From CAWVSB01 sp036960375 (lineage in GTDB: Bacteria; Pseudomonadota; Gammaproteobacteria; Pseudomonadales; CAWVSB01), in assembly GCA_036960375.1 (NCBI GenBank), contig JBALVY010000005.1, forward strand, positions 1-64,000: a stretch of DNA of 64,000 nt, in the 5' to 3' direction. A program made the position numbers and the translations under genes. Below are positions 16,666 through 24,680 of the stretch, piece after piece. A model generated the notes under the pieces. That model did not search any database and was not told the DNA's origin. It worked only from the letters and a program-made list of their open reading frames with translations. Position 1 is the stretch's first letter, and the number at the start of each line of letters is the position of its first letter.

Positions 16666-17270
16666 TATGCTGCTTCCCCATGTGAAACATCCGTTGCAAT
16701 AATGTGGGATTTATCACTGGGTAATTCCCAAGCCCAAGTTTGCAGCGTGGTGGGAAGCGCTATCATGTCTATGCAATCTACGGGGCAGGGTTCAACACAC
16801 AGATCACAACCGGTACATTCATCGACAATAACGGTATGCATATGTTTGGCCGCGCCCAAAATGGCATCCATTGGGCACGCCTGAATACATTTGGTACACC
16901 CAATGCATTCATCTTCGCGAATATAGGCGACAGATTTTGGCTTTTCGCCAGCTCCCTCTTCGGCATCCAGTGGTAAAATTTCCACGTCCAGTAGGTTTGC
17001 AAGCTCCGCGATGGTGGACTCGCCACCTGGCGGGCAGCGATTAATCGCTTCGCCATTGGTGATGGCTTCCGCATAGGGACGACAACCCGGGTGTCCGCAT
17101 TGGCCACATTGTGTCTGGGGCAGCAGGGCATTGATCTGGTCAGTTATAGGATCGCCTTCTGTAGCAAACTTCACTGAGGCGAAACCCAGTACCGCGCCAA
17201 ATACGAGGCCGAGACCTACTAAGACGATCAGTGCTGCCAGTAAAGGCTGTTGAGAGATGAATTCCAGCAT
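16665..17270 (-). CDS. rsxB: Electron transport complex subunit RsxB/RnfB (ferredoxin-like)
   Basis: A 201-residue iron-sulfur protein. A membrane anchor (residues 8-30) is followed by a Cys motif CGQCGHPGCRPYAEAI for one 4Fe-4S cluster. Two ferredoxin-type motifs, CIGCTKCIQACPMDAI and CTGCDLCVEPCPVDCI, lie in the C-terminal half. This matches RnfB of other gammaproteobacteria in length and order. It passes electrons between RsxC and the membrane subunits. Confidence 0.96.
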   Translation of the reverse strand: MLEFISQQPLLAALIVLVGLGLVFGAVLGFASVKFATEGDPITDQINALLPQTQCGQCGHPGCRPYAEAITNGEAINRCPPGGESTIAELANLLDVEILPLDAEEGAGEKPKSVAYIREDECIGCTKCIQACPMDAILGAAKHMHTVIVDECTGCDLCVEPCPVDCIDMIALPTTLQTWAWELPSDKSHIIATDVSHGEAA

Positions 17271-17275
17271 ATACG

Positions 17276-17854
17276 CTATACCAGGCCCGCGAAGCCCATA
17301 AAGGCCAGCGACATTAATCCGGCAGTTATCATGCCGATTGCAGGGCCTTTAAATACTTCGGGTACATCGGCTACTGAAAGGCGTTCTCGCATTGCGGCAA
17401 AGAGTACCAGTACGAGAGAGAAACCTACTGCTGCGCCGAAGCCATACAATGCAGATTCGAGAAAATTGTGTTGCTGGTTAATGTTTAACAGGGCAACACC
17501 CAGTACCGCGCAGTTAGTGGTAATTAGCGGCAAAAACACGCCTAGTACTTTGTGCAGCATGGGACTGCTCTTTCGCACTACCATCTCGGTGAACTGCACA
17601 ACCACTGCGATCACCAATATAAAGGAGATTGTGCGCAGGTAAGTCAGACCTAGTGGCTCTAATAGATATGTATAAGTGAGGTAGCTGCAGATAGAGGCGA
17701 GGGTTAATACAAAAGTAGTAGCCGCAGACATGCCCATGGCGGTTTCGAGTTTGTTAGACACGCCCATAAACGGGCACAGCCCTAAAAACTGAACCAAAAC
17801 GAAGTTGTTGACCAGAATAGCACCGATTAGCAATAGCGAATAATCAGCGATCAT
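17276..17854 (-). CDS. rsxA: Electron transport complex subunit RsxA/RnfA
   Basis: The first gene of the rsx operon. It encodes a 192-residue protein with six membrane helices. 'NNFVLVQFLGLCPFMGVS' and 'LPLITTNCAVLGVAL' contain the two conserved Cys that bind the intramembrane iron-sulfur centre in this family. All six rsx genes are present, intact and tightly packed. In E. coli this complex keeps SoxR reduced; in other bacteria Rnf couples ferredoxin:NAD+ electron transfer to Na+ or H+ transport. Which applies here cannot be decided from sequence. Confidence 0.96.
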   Translation of the reverse strand: MIADYSLLLIGAILVNNFVLVQFLGLCPFMGVSNKLETAMGMSAATTFVLTLASICSYLTYTYLLEPLGLTYLRTISFILVIAVVVQFTEMVVRKSSPMLHKVLGVFLPLITTNCAVLGVALLNINQQHNFLESALYGFGAAVGFSLVLVLFAAMRERLSVADVPEVFKGPAIGMITAGLMSLAFMGFAGLV

Positions 17855-17912
17855 TTAATAGACCTTCTGCAGTTTGTCTTTAAGGTTCATATTGTAATGC
17901 CATATTAACGGC

Positions 17913-17997
17913 AAACTAATGACCATTAGTTTAGTTTGCTTGTTGCCAAAAATACCTTATTGATCTGGCACATAATAACGAATACCCGCTTATTATG
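17913..17997. promoter_or_regulatory. Two inverted repeats between metG and rsxA
   Basis: AAACTAAT-GACC-ATTAGTTT (17913-17932) and CATAATAA-N11-TTATTATG (17971-17997) lie in the 178-base gap upstream of rsxA. Neither ends in a T-run, so they look more like operators than terminators. No known regulator can be named. Confidence 0.35.
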
Positions 17998-18032
17998 CGC
18001 GAAAAGATAGGCCAGCAGTGTTTAGCCTGATG

Positions 18033-20060
18033 TTAGGATATACGTAGGCCGGGTTTGGCACCTGCGTGTGGTTCCAGCAGCCACAAATCCTTGCCTCCGG
18101 GACCCGCGGCTAAAACCATGCCCTCGGACATACCAAAGCGCATTTTTCTCGGTTTCAGGTTGGCGACCATGACTGTTAGCTTACCGACCAGCTGAGCAGG
18201 TTCGTAGGCGCTGCGAATGCCGGCAAATACTTGTCTGCAATCAGTACCAATATTTAATGTCAGCTTCAGCAATTTGTCGGCGCCGTCTACGTATTCGGCA
18301 TTAACAATCTCGGCGATTCTCAAATCTATCTTGGCGAAATCATCAAACTCTATTTCAGGCTCGATAGGGGCTATATCCGAATCGAGTATCGGGGCGGGTT
18401 TGGCGCTCGCCGCCAATTGTTCTTTTTGAGTCTCTACCATCAGAGCAACCTTATCGACATCGACACGGGACATCATGGCGTTAAACGGATTAATTATCTT
18501 GCCTAGCATGGGGGAAATGGGTTTATCCCAACGTAACTCCTGGCCTAGAAACAGTTCAGCTTTTTCCGCAGTAATGGGTATTATCGGCTTCAGGTACGTC
18601 ATGATGGCGGCGAATAGATTTATACACTGGGAGCAGACTGCAATAGCTTTAGCCTTGGTGTTTTCATCCTTAGCCAGCTTCCAGGGTTCCTGAGAATCAA
18701 AGTATTCATTGGTTGCATCCGCCAGTGCCATCACCTCGCGCAGAGCCTTACTATAATCTCGGCTTTCGTAGTAATCCGCTATAAGTTCACCGGCGTCTAT
18801 AGCTTGCTGCCATAACTCTGGCGCGTCCAGTACCTCGGCTAACATGCCGCTGTTGCCCTTGGTGATAAACTTGGCACTGCGGCTGGCTATATTGATTACC
18901 TTGCCTACCAAATCGGCATTAACTTTGGCGACAAAATCTTCTAGGTTCAAGTCAATATCATCGACGTTAGCGGTAAGCTTCGAGGCAAAATAGTAGCGCA
19001 AATATTCCGCATCAAGGTGGTCGAGATAGTTACGGGCGGTAATAAACGTGCCCCGAGATTTGGACATCTTTTTACCGTTGACGGTTAGGAAGCCATGAGC
19101 ATAAACAGCGCTGGGTTTACGGTAACCAGCAGAATCAAGCATCGCGGGCCAGAAAAGGCCATGGAAATTAATGATGTCTTTACCGATAAAATGGTAGAGC
19201 TCCGCTTTACTGTCCGGCCCCCAGTAGGCGTCAAATTCAATCCCTTCACGGTCGCAGAGCTGTTGAAAGCTGGCCATATAGCCAATAGGCGCGTCCAGCC
19301 AAACATAAAAATATTTATCCGCTTGGCCAGGGATTTCAAAACCAAAGTAGGGCGCATCTCTTGAAATATCCCATTCCTGCAAACCGGCTTCCAGCCATTC
19401 ATTGAGCTTGTTGGCTATTTGAGTTTGCAGTCGGCCGCTGGTTGTCCATTCCTTTAGCATGTCAGAGAATTCAGGCAGGCGGAAAAAGAAATGGGTAGAG
19501 GCCTTTTCGATCGGGGTTGCGCCTGATAAAGCGGAATGGGGATTGATCAAATCTGCTGGAGAGTAGGTGGCGCCGCAGGCTTCGCAGTTGTCGCCATACT
19601 GATCCTCGGTTTTACATTTAGGACAGGTTCCCTTGATATACCGGTCAGCGAGGAAAAGGTTTTTTTCCGGGTCAAATAGCTGATTGATCTCTCTACTGGC
19701 AATATGCCCATTGTCGTTTAGACGGTTATAGATCAGCTCAGAATAATGTTTGTTTTCCTCACTGTGAGTAGAGCCGTAATTGTCGAATTCGATCAGAAAC
19801 CCGTCCAAATCAGCGCAATGCTCTGATTTAACCTGATCTATGAGCGTCTCTGGGCTGATGCCCTGTTCTTCGGCTTTGAGCATAATGGCGGTGCCATGAG
19901 CATCGTCAGCGCAGACATAGCGACATTGGTGGCCGCGTAATTTCTGATAGCGCACCCAAATATCCGTTTGAATGGTTTCGAGTAAATGGCCCAGATGCAG
20001 AGAACCATTAGCATAGGGCAGTGCGCTGGTGACTAAAATGTCACGTTTTTCTTGAGTCAT
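18033..20060 (-). CDS. metG: Methionyl-tRNA synthetase
   Basis: Charges tRNA-Met with methionine. The 675-residue protein has the class I signature 'YANGSLHLGHLLETI', the zinc knuckle CPKCKTEDQYGDNCEACG, the KMSKS loop in 'NGKKMSKSRGTFI', and a C-terminal Trbp111-type tRNA-binding domain (about 575-675, 'FAKIDLRIAEIVNAE ... PRKMRFGMSEGMVLAA'). Length equals that of E. coli MetG. It is divergent from mrp, an arrangement shared with many gammaproteobacteria. Confidence 0.98.
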   Translation of the reverse strand: MTQEKRDILVTSALPYANGSLHLGHLLETIQTDIWVRYQKLRGHQCRYVCADDAHGTAIMLKAEEQGISPETLIDQVKSEHCADLDGFLIEFDNYGSTHSEENKHYSELIYNRLNDNGHIASREINQLFDPEKNLFLADRYIKGTCPKCKTEDQYGDNCEACGATYSPADLINPHSALSGATPIEKASTHFFFRLPEFSDMLKEWTTSGRLQTQIANKLNEWLEAGLQEWDISRDAPYFGFEIPGQADKYFYVWLDAPIGYMASFQQLCDREGIEFDAYWGPDSKAELYHFIGKDIINFHGLFWPAMLDSAGYRKPSAVYAHGFLTVNGKKMSKSRGTFITARNYLDHLDAEYLRYYFASKLTANVDDIDLNLEDFVAKVNADLVGKVINIASRSAKFITKGNSGMLAEVLDAPELWQQAIDAGELIADYYESRDYSKALREVMALADATNEYFDSQEPWKLAKDENTKAKAIAVCSQCINLFAAIMTYLKPIIPITAEKAELFLGQELRWDKPISPMLGKIINPFNAMMSRVDVDKVALMVETQKEQLAASAKPAPILDSDIAPIEPEIEFDDFAKIDLRIAEIVNAEYVDGADKLLKLTLNIGTDCRQVFAGIRSAYEPAQLVGKLTVMVANLKPRKMRFGMSEGMVLAAGPGGKDLWLLEPHAGAKPGLRIS

Positions 20061-20297
20061 AATGGCTTTTTCAGCGAATCGGAAAACGGCCGCTACTATA
20101 GCTTTTTTTTGCCGGTTTTACATTAGTCCGTTGTCGAATAAAGCTATGATTTTACTGTACGAATTGAATCTTGTTGTCTATTTGTAGCTGACCCGCGGTA
20201 AAGACAGTGGGCTCGGGAGTCCTTGGCCTGACAGGTAACCCTTTCGTTATTTGAATAGCGATATTGAGCAAGCGGAATAGGCCCAAAGTAATCAAAC

Positions 20298-20326
20298 TTG
20301 ACTAGTTTAGTCGGGTTTAGCATAGT
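20298..20326 (+). promoter_or_regulatory. Candidate sigma-70 promoter of mrp
   Basis: TTGACT (20298-20303), 17 bases, CATAGT (20321-20326), about 30 bases before the mrp start. The -35 is good, the -10 moderate. It is the best match in the 295-base metG/mrp divergent region. Confidence 0.45.
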
Positions 20327-20355
20327 AGCTGTTTTTATAGTCTCAGGAGCACAAT

Positions 20356-21198
20356 ATGCCGGCCAATCAGCAAGCATCTCGCAGTATAGAATTACCCGGC
20401 GTTAAACATATTATTGCTATTGCATCCGGTAAGGGTGGAGTAGGCAAGTCGACTACGGCGGTTAATCTTGCTCTTGCGCTACAGGCGGGGGGTGCCAAAG
20501 TCGGTTTGCTTGATGCTGACATCTACGGACCCAGCCAAAACATCATGTTGGGTATTCCTGACGGCCAGCGGCCACAACAAAAAGACGAAAAATACCTGTT
20601 ACCCGTTATGGCACATGGTCTTCAGACGATGTCGATGGGTTATCTCATCACTGATAAAACACCGATGGTGTGGCGCGGTCCGATGGCCGGTGGCGCGCTA
20701 CAGCAATTACTGGGACAGACCTTATGGACTGATTTGGATTATCTTATAGTTGATATGCCGCCCGGTACTGGTGATATACAGCTGACTTTATCCCAGCAAG
20801 TGCCTGTCAGTGGTGCGGTAATTGTGACTACACCACAGGATATTGCCTTACAGGATGCCATTAAGGGCGTCGAGATGTTTAACAAGGTCGGTATTCCAGT
20901 GCTGGGCGTTGTTGAAAACATGGCGTTTCACGACTGTGTGGCCTGTGGTCACCGTGAACATGTTTTTGGATCAGGTGGCGGTGAGCGCCTGGCAAGTGAC
21001 TACGGTGTGAAACTGCTTGGATCCTTACCTTTGAAATTGTCAATCAGAGAACAGGTGGATGGCGGCAACCCCACAGTCGCTGCCGACCCTGAAGGTCCTG
21101 AGTCCCAGATCTACCTGGCAATCGCAAGACAACTGGTTGCTGATTTGGACGCTATGGCTCCGGCTGATGGTCCCAGTATAGAAATTACAGATGACTAG
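20356..21198 (+). CDS. apbC: Iron-sulfur cluster carrier ATPase Mrp/ApbC, short form
   Basis: A 280-residue P-loop ATPase that carries Fe-S clusters to apo-proteins. The deviant Walker A 'SGKGGVGKSTTAVNLA', 'LLDADIYGPSQNIMLG', 'DYLIVDMPPGTGD' and the cluster-binding CxxC in 'HDCVACGHREHVFG' are all there. E. coli Mrp has about 369 residues because of an N-terminal MIP18/DUF59 domain. That domain is absent here, and the frame begins only 17 residues before the ATPase core, with AGGAG before the ATG. No separate DUF59 gene is visible nearby. Confidence 0.94.
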   Translation: MPANQQASRSIELPGVKHIIAIASGKGGVGKSTTAVNLALALQAGGAKVGLLDADIYGPSQNIMLGIPDGQRPQQKDEKYLLPVMAHGLQTMSMGYLITDKTPMVWRGPMAGGALQQLLGQTLWTDLDYLIVDMPPGTGDIQLTLSQQVPVSGAVIVTTPQDIALQDAIKGVEMFNKVGIPVLGVVENMAFHDCVACGHREHVFGSGGGERLASDYGVKLLGSLPLKLSIREQVDGGNPTVAADPEGPESQIYLAIARQLVADLDAMAPADGPSIEITDD

Positions 21199-21291
21199 TG
21201 CCTAGTCTCTAATATGGAGGATTATCTTGGCTGGCTCGTATATTAGGCAAGAGTATAATTTATGCGATAGTTATAAATTGGGGGTTTAATT

Positions 21292-21906
21292 ATGAGCTTT
21301 TATGAAGACAAAGTAGTCCCGCATATTATCAACTGTGCTTGCGGTACTAAGCCGATTTTAAAACAGCGTGAAAAAGTGGTGCCCTTAGCCAGCGGCACAA
21401 TTCTAGAGATAGGCATTGGCACGGGTATTAATCTGGATTATTACGATGCCAGTAAAGTAGACAAAGTCATTGGGCTAGATCCATCCGAAAGCTCGTGGAA
21501 GCTAGCGGGCAAACGGGCCGAAAATCTACCCTTTGATGTTGAGTTTATAGGTCTGCCGAGCGAGCAAATACCGCTAGCAGATGACAGCGTAGATACGGTG
21601 CTAGTGACATACAGCCTCTGTACCATACCCGATCCAGTAACAGCACTTGAGGGTATGCGCCGTGTATTAAGGCCCAATGGCAAGCTGATATTTTGTGAGC
21701 ACGGCCGGGCGCCAGATTCAGGCGTGCATAAATGGCAGAACCGGATAAACCCAATGTGGAAGGTATTATTTGGCGGCTGTAATCTAAACCGTGATATACC
21801 CCAATTATTACAGCTAGGCGGCTTTACGGTAGACAGTCTAGAGAGCATGTATTTACCCAGTACACCAAAAATTGCCGGGTTTAATTATTGGGGTATTGCC
21901 AGTTAA
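21292..21906 (+). CDS. Class I SAM-dependent methyltransferase (METTL7-like)
   Basis: 204 residues. SAM-binding motif I is 'ILEIGIGTGINLDYY', followed by the acidic end of strand 2 'VIGLDPS' and motif 'DTVLVTYSLCTIPDP'. The C-terminal part 'NRINPMWKVLFGGCNLNRDI' matches the family of small methyltransferases related to animal METTL7 proteins, which methylate thiols. The bacterial substrate is not known. It is a single gene, with mrp upstream and a histidine phosphatase converging on it. Confidence 0.82.
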   Translation: MSFYEDKVVPHIINCACGTKPILKQREKVVPLASGTILEIGIGTGINLDYYDASKVDKVIGLDPSESSWKLAGKRAENLPFDVEFIGLPSEQIPLADDSVDTVLVTYSLCTIPDPVTALEGMRRVLRPNGKLIFCEHGRAPDSGVHKWQNRINPMWKVLFGGCNLNRDIPQLLQLGGFTVDSLESMYLPSTPKIAGFNYWGIAS

Positions 21907-21956
21907 GCACTTGCTAGCTGGCATTTAAATAAGCGGACACTCAAAAAAAATTACGC

Positions 21957-22562
21957 CTAAATGTGCTCACTTTTGTTAAAGTAAATCACTTCACCCGTGG
22001 CTAAATTCACCTCGCTGACCGAGGTGTTACCTAAGCGATAATCTACCCACTTGGCTGTGTCTTGATGAGCCCAGTGCGCTAAACCACAACCAATGGCGAT
22101 GCCGTGGGCCACGATGACAATGTTTTCGTCATTATGTTGGGCTGCTTTTTCTTCTACGGCCTCAACAAAGCGCTGACCTACTTCATAACGAGACTCGCCA
22201 TTAGGTGCACGATGATGTTCATCTGCCATCATCTTTTCAAAAAAGTTATGTGTTTTGTGTAGCTCATCAAAACCCATGTCTTCAAAGTCACCAATGCCGA
22301 ATTCCATTAAGCGTTCATCTAGTGTAATTGCCGCGCCGCTATTTCGGGCAATTTGCTTGGCGGTGTTGTGGGCGCGTTGTAAGGGACTGGCGTAAATCGC
22401 GTCTACTTGAGGTAAGTAATTATGAAAATACTTGCCCAAGGTAATGGTCTGGTCTTCACCTTCCGGGGTTAAGGCGGTGTCGGTATGACCGTGCCAAACC
22501 TTATCGATATTGGCAAAGGTTTGCCCGTGACGAACCAATAAAACTCTGCCAGTAGCTGACAT
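21957..22562 (-). CDS. Histidine phosphatase family protein (phosphoglycerate mutase-like)
   Basis: 201 residues. The catalytic RHG motif is in 'LLVRHGQTFANID', the partner Glu region in 'RLMEFGIGDFEDMG', and the second His in 'IVIVAHGIAIGCG'. It is a cytoplasmic branch-1 enzyme of the dPGM/CobC/PhoE group. The substrate is unknown. The WHGHTDTALTPEG stretch is typical of broad-specificity phosphatases rather than true mutases. It is divergent from the ABC exporter pair. Confidence 0.85.
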   Translation of the reverse strand: MSATGRVLLVRHGQTFANIDKVWHGHTDTALTPEGEDQTITLGKYFHNYLPQVDAIYASPLQRAHNTAKQIARNSGAAITLDERLMEFGIGDFEDMGFDELHKTHNFFEKMMADEHHRAPNGESRYEVGQRFVEAVEEKAAQHNDENIVIVAHGIAIGCGLAHWAHQDTAKWVDYRLGNTSVSEVNLATGEVIYFNKSEHI

Positions 22563-22871
22563 GTAGAACTCCTAGAGTTGGTGTACTCAGTACGTGTTTA
22601 ATATCATCAATGCCAAGCCTGCATCGTGACAATCACGCGATATTGGACAAAATACGAGTGCTACTCTAACACCAAAGACGGGAAAGCCTAGTCTGAAATT
22701 TTCTGAGTAACCGCTCGCTGATGTAGGGTACATTGATAAAAGTAACGACCCGTAAACACCGGCTCTGCTGCATAAAGCACCTTTGAAATCTTACCTCATG
22801 TATTTGACCCACAGAGGATAATTTCCCGTATAATAGCCGAGCCTACAGGCCGGCATTAACCTCATAAAACA
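22563..22871. promoter_or_regulatory. Divergent region between histidine phosphatase and ABC exporter; candidate exporter promoter
   Basis: 309 bases. A perfect -10 TATAAT (22829-22834) with TTGACC (22804-22809) 19 bases upstream points to the ABC genes; the spacing is long. The resulting leader would be about 30 bases. Nothing else is recognised. Confidence 0.4.
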
Positions 22872-24680
22872 TTGAATACTATTTTGAGCAGTACCACTTC
22901 AACCACAGCCCAACAGAGCAACCTGCGATTTCTCTCCACCTATCTCTGGCGTCACAAGGCCAGCTATGGGGCAGGTATTGCCTTTATCTTTATTACGAAT
23001 TGGCTGGCGGTCAGTATCCCGATTCATATTGGTAACAGTATTGACCTCTTAAGCGGTCAGCTCGCTGACAATAAAAATCAACTGATGAGCCAGGTGATTA
23101 TGGTAGTTGGCTTTGCAGTGCTGATGGTGTTCACACGTACCGTTTCACGGATTTTATTCTTTAATCCTGGGCGAGCAATCGAGCGTGAGTTTAAGGATGA
23201 CGCCTTTGCCAAGCTCACCCGGATGCAAAAGGATTTCTTTGATAAGCACGACAATGGCAAACTGATTTCCATCGTCAACAACGACATCAATGGTGTACGT
23301 GCTTTATGTGGCATCGTTATTTTACAAACCTTTAATATCATCTTTGCGCTGTCACTTACCCCCTACCATATGTGGCAGATATCCCCCTCACTGACGCTGT
23401 ACTGTGTCATACCTGTGGTATTGACCTTTTATATTTCTCATCGGGCCATTAAGCGCATGCGCCTGATGACTCGAAAACGTATGGCTGACTTGCAAACACT
23501 ATCCGGCCAGACCATAGGGATCTTATCCGGGATTGAAGAGATTAAGTCCTATCAAGTACAGGGCTGGGCAACTGGGGAATTCGATCAACACAATCAGGTT
23601 ATTCTCGATCGTTCCTTGATTCTGACCAGAATTCGCACGCTGATTTTGCCCATTATTACCTATACCGATCGCATTATGAAGGTAATGATTCTTGCCATCG
23701 GTGGTACCGCGTTGATTAATTCTGACTTAAGTATCGGTGAACTGACCACCTTTCTATCCTATGCTACGCTGCTAGCCATGCCCTTTATTTCTCTTGGCAT
23801 GGTATTTTCGGCCTTCCAGACCAGTATCGTCAGTTTAGAGAGTCTGCGCCGTATTCTCGATCAACCCGTGGCCGATCAAGAACGCAAACATTGGGACGAA
23901 GAGCAACGTGACACTTTGTTTCAGCAGGGCATTAGTCTGCAACATTTGACTTATAGTTATCCTGGCGACAGCAAACCCACGCTAAACGATATCAACTTCA
24001 GTATTCGTCCTGGTGAAACCGTTGGGGTACTTGGTAAGGTTGGCTCCGGAAAAACAACATTGGTAAATTGTTTAAATCGCTATCTCGACGTGGCGGCTGA
24101 TCAATTATTTATTGATGGTGTCGACGTCACCACACTATCGAAAAATGATGTTCGCAGCGCCGTACGCACTATTACTCAAGAGCCGTTCCTGTTTTCTGAT
24201 ACGGTGGAGAATAATATCCTGTTTGGTTCAAGTTCTGTCAACACTAAAGAAAGCACAGCCGCTCTGTCGCTTGACAGCGCTTTGAAACAAGGCGACATGT
24301 ACAATGAAGTACAAAAATTTCCAGAGCAGGAAAAAACATTGGTCGGCGAAAAGGGCATCCTACTCTCCGGCGGACAAAAGCAGCGCCTCAGTCTGGCTCG
24401 GGGCATGTATACCCCTTGCAAATTGATGATTTTGGATAATGTACTCTCCGCTGTCGACAATAAAACCGAACGCTATCTATTAGATCAAATCTTTAATCAG
24501 CTGCGTAGCGAAGCCACCTTGATTGTCAGCCACCGCGCCACGGTGCTGGAAAAAGTTGATCGAATTATTGTGTTAGACAATGGCAGTATTATCGCCGAAG
24601 GTAGCCATAAAGAGCTGCTGGAACAATCGGATTTTTACCGAGAAACCTACCAGCTACAGCAAGCCGGAGGTGATCAATAA
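22872..24680 (+). CDS. mdlA: ABC exporter half-transporter, MdlA-like (degenerate Walker B)
   Basis: A 602-residue fusion of a six-helix membrane domain (about 25-315) and an ATPase domain (about 345-590). Walker A is LGKVGSGKTT, the signature is LLSGGQKQRLSLARG, and Walker B reads LMILDNVLSAVD. The residue after the Walker B Asp is Asn instead of the catalytic Glu, so its own site should hydrolyse poorly. The partner gene follows with a 1-base overlap. The start codon at 22872 is TTG without a clear ribosome binding site, and another TTG lies at 22884, so the start is uncertain. The substrate is not known. Confidence 0.9.
   Translation: MNTILSSTTSTTAQQSNLRFLSTYLWRHKASYGAGIAFIFITNWLAVSIPIHIGNSIDLLSGQLADNKNQLMSQVIMVVGFAVLMVFTRTVSRILFFNPGRAIEREFKDDAFAKLTRMQKDFFDKHDNGKLISIVNNDINGVRALCGIVILQTFNIIFALSLTPYHMWQISPSLTLYCVIPVVLTFYISHRAIKRMRLMTRKRMADLQTLSGQTIGILSGIEEIKSYQVQGWATGEFDQHNQVILDRSLILTRIRTLILPIITYTDRIMKVMILAIGGTALINSDLSIGELTTFLSYATLLAMPFISLGMVFSAFQTSIVSLESLRRILDQPVADQERKHWDEEQRDTLFQQGISLQHLTYSYPGDSKPTLNDINFSIRPGETVGVLGKVGSGKTTLVNCLNRYLDVAADQLFIDGVDVTTLSKNDVRSAVRTITQEPFLFSDTVENNILFGSSSVNTKESTAALSLDSALKQGDMYNEVQKFPEQEKTLVGEKGILLSGGQKQRLSLARGMYTPCKLMILDNVLSAVDNKTERYLLDQIFNQLRSEATLIVSHRATVLEKVDRIIVLDNGSIIAEGSHKELLEQSDFYRETYQLQQAGGDQ

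Noticed and set aside
20144..20377. 77-codon frame in the metG/mrp gap
   Set aside because: It overlaps the mrp start and candidate promoter and has no similarity to known proteins.
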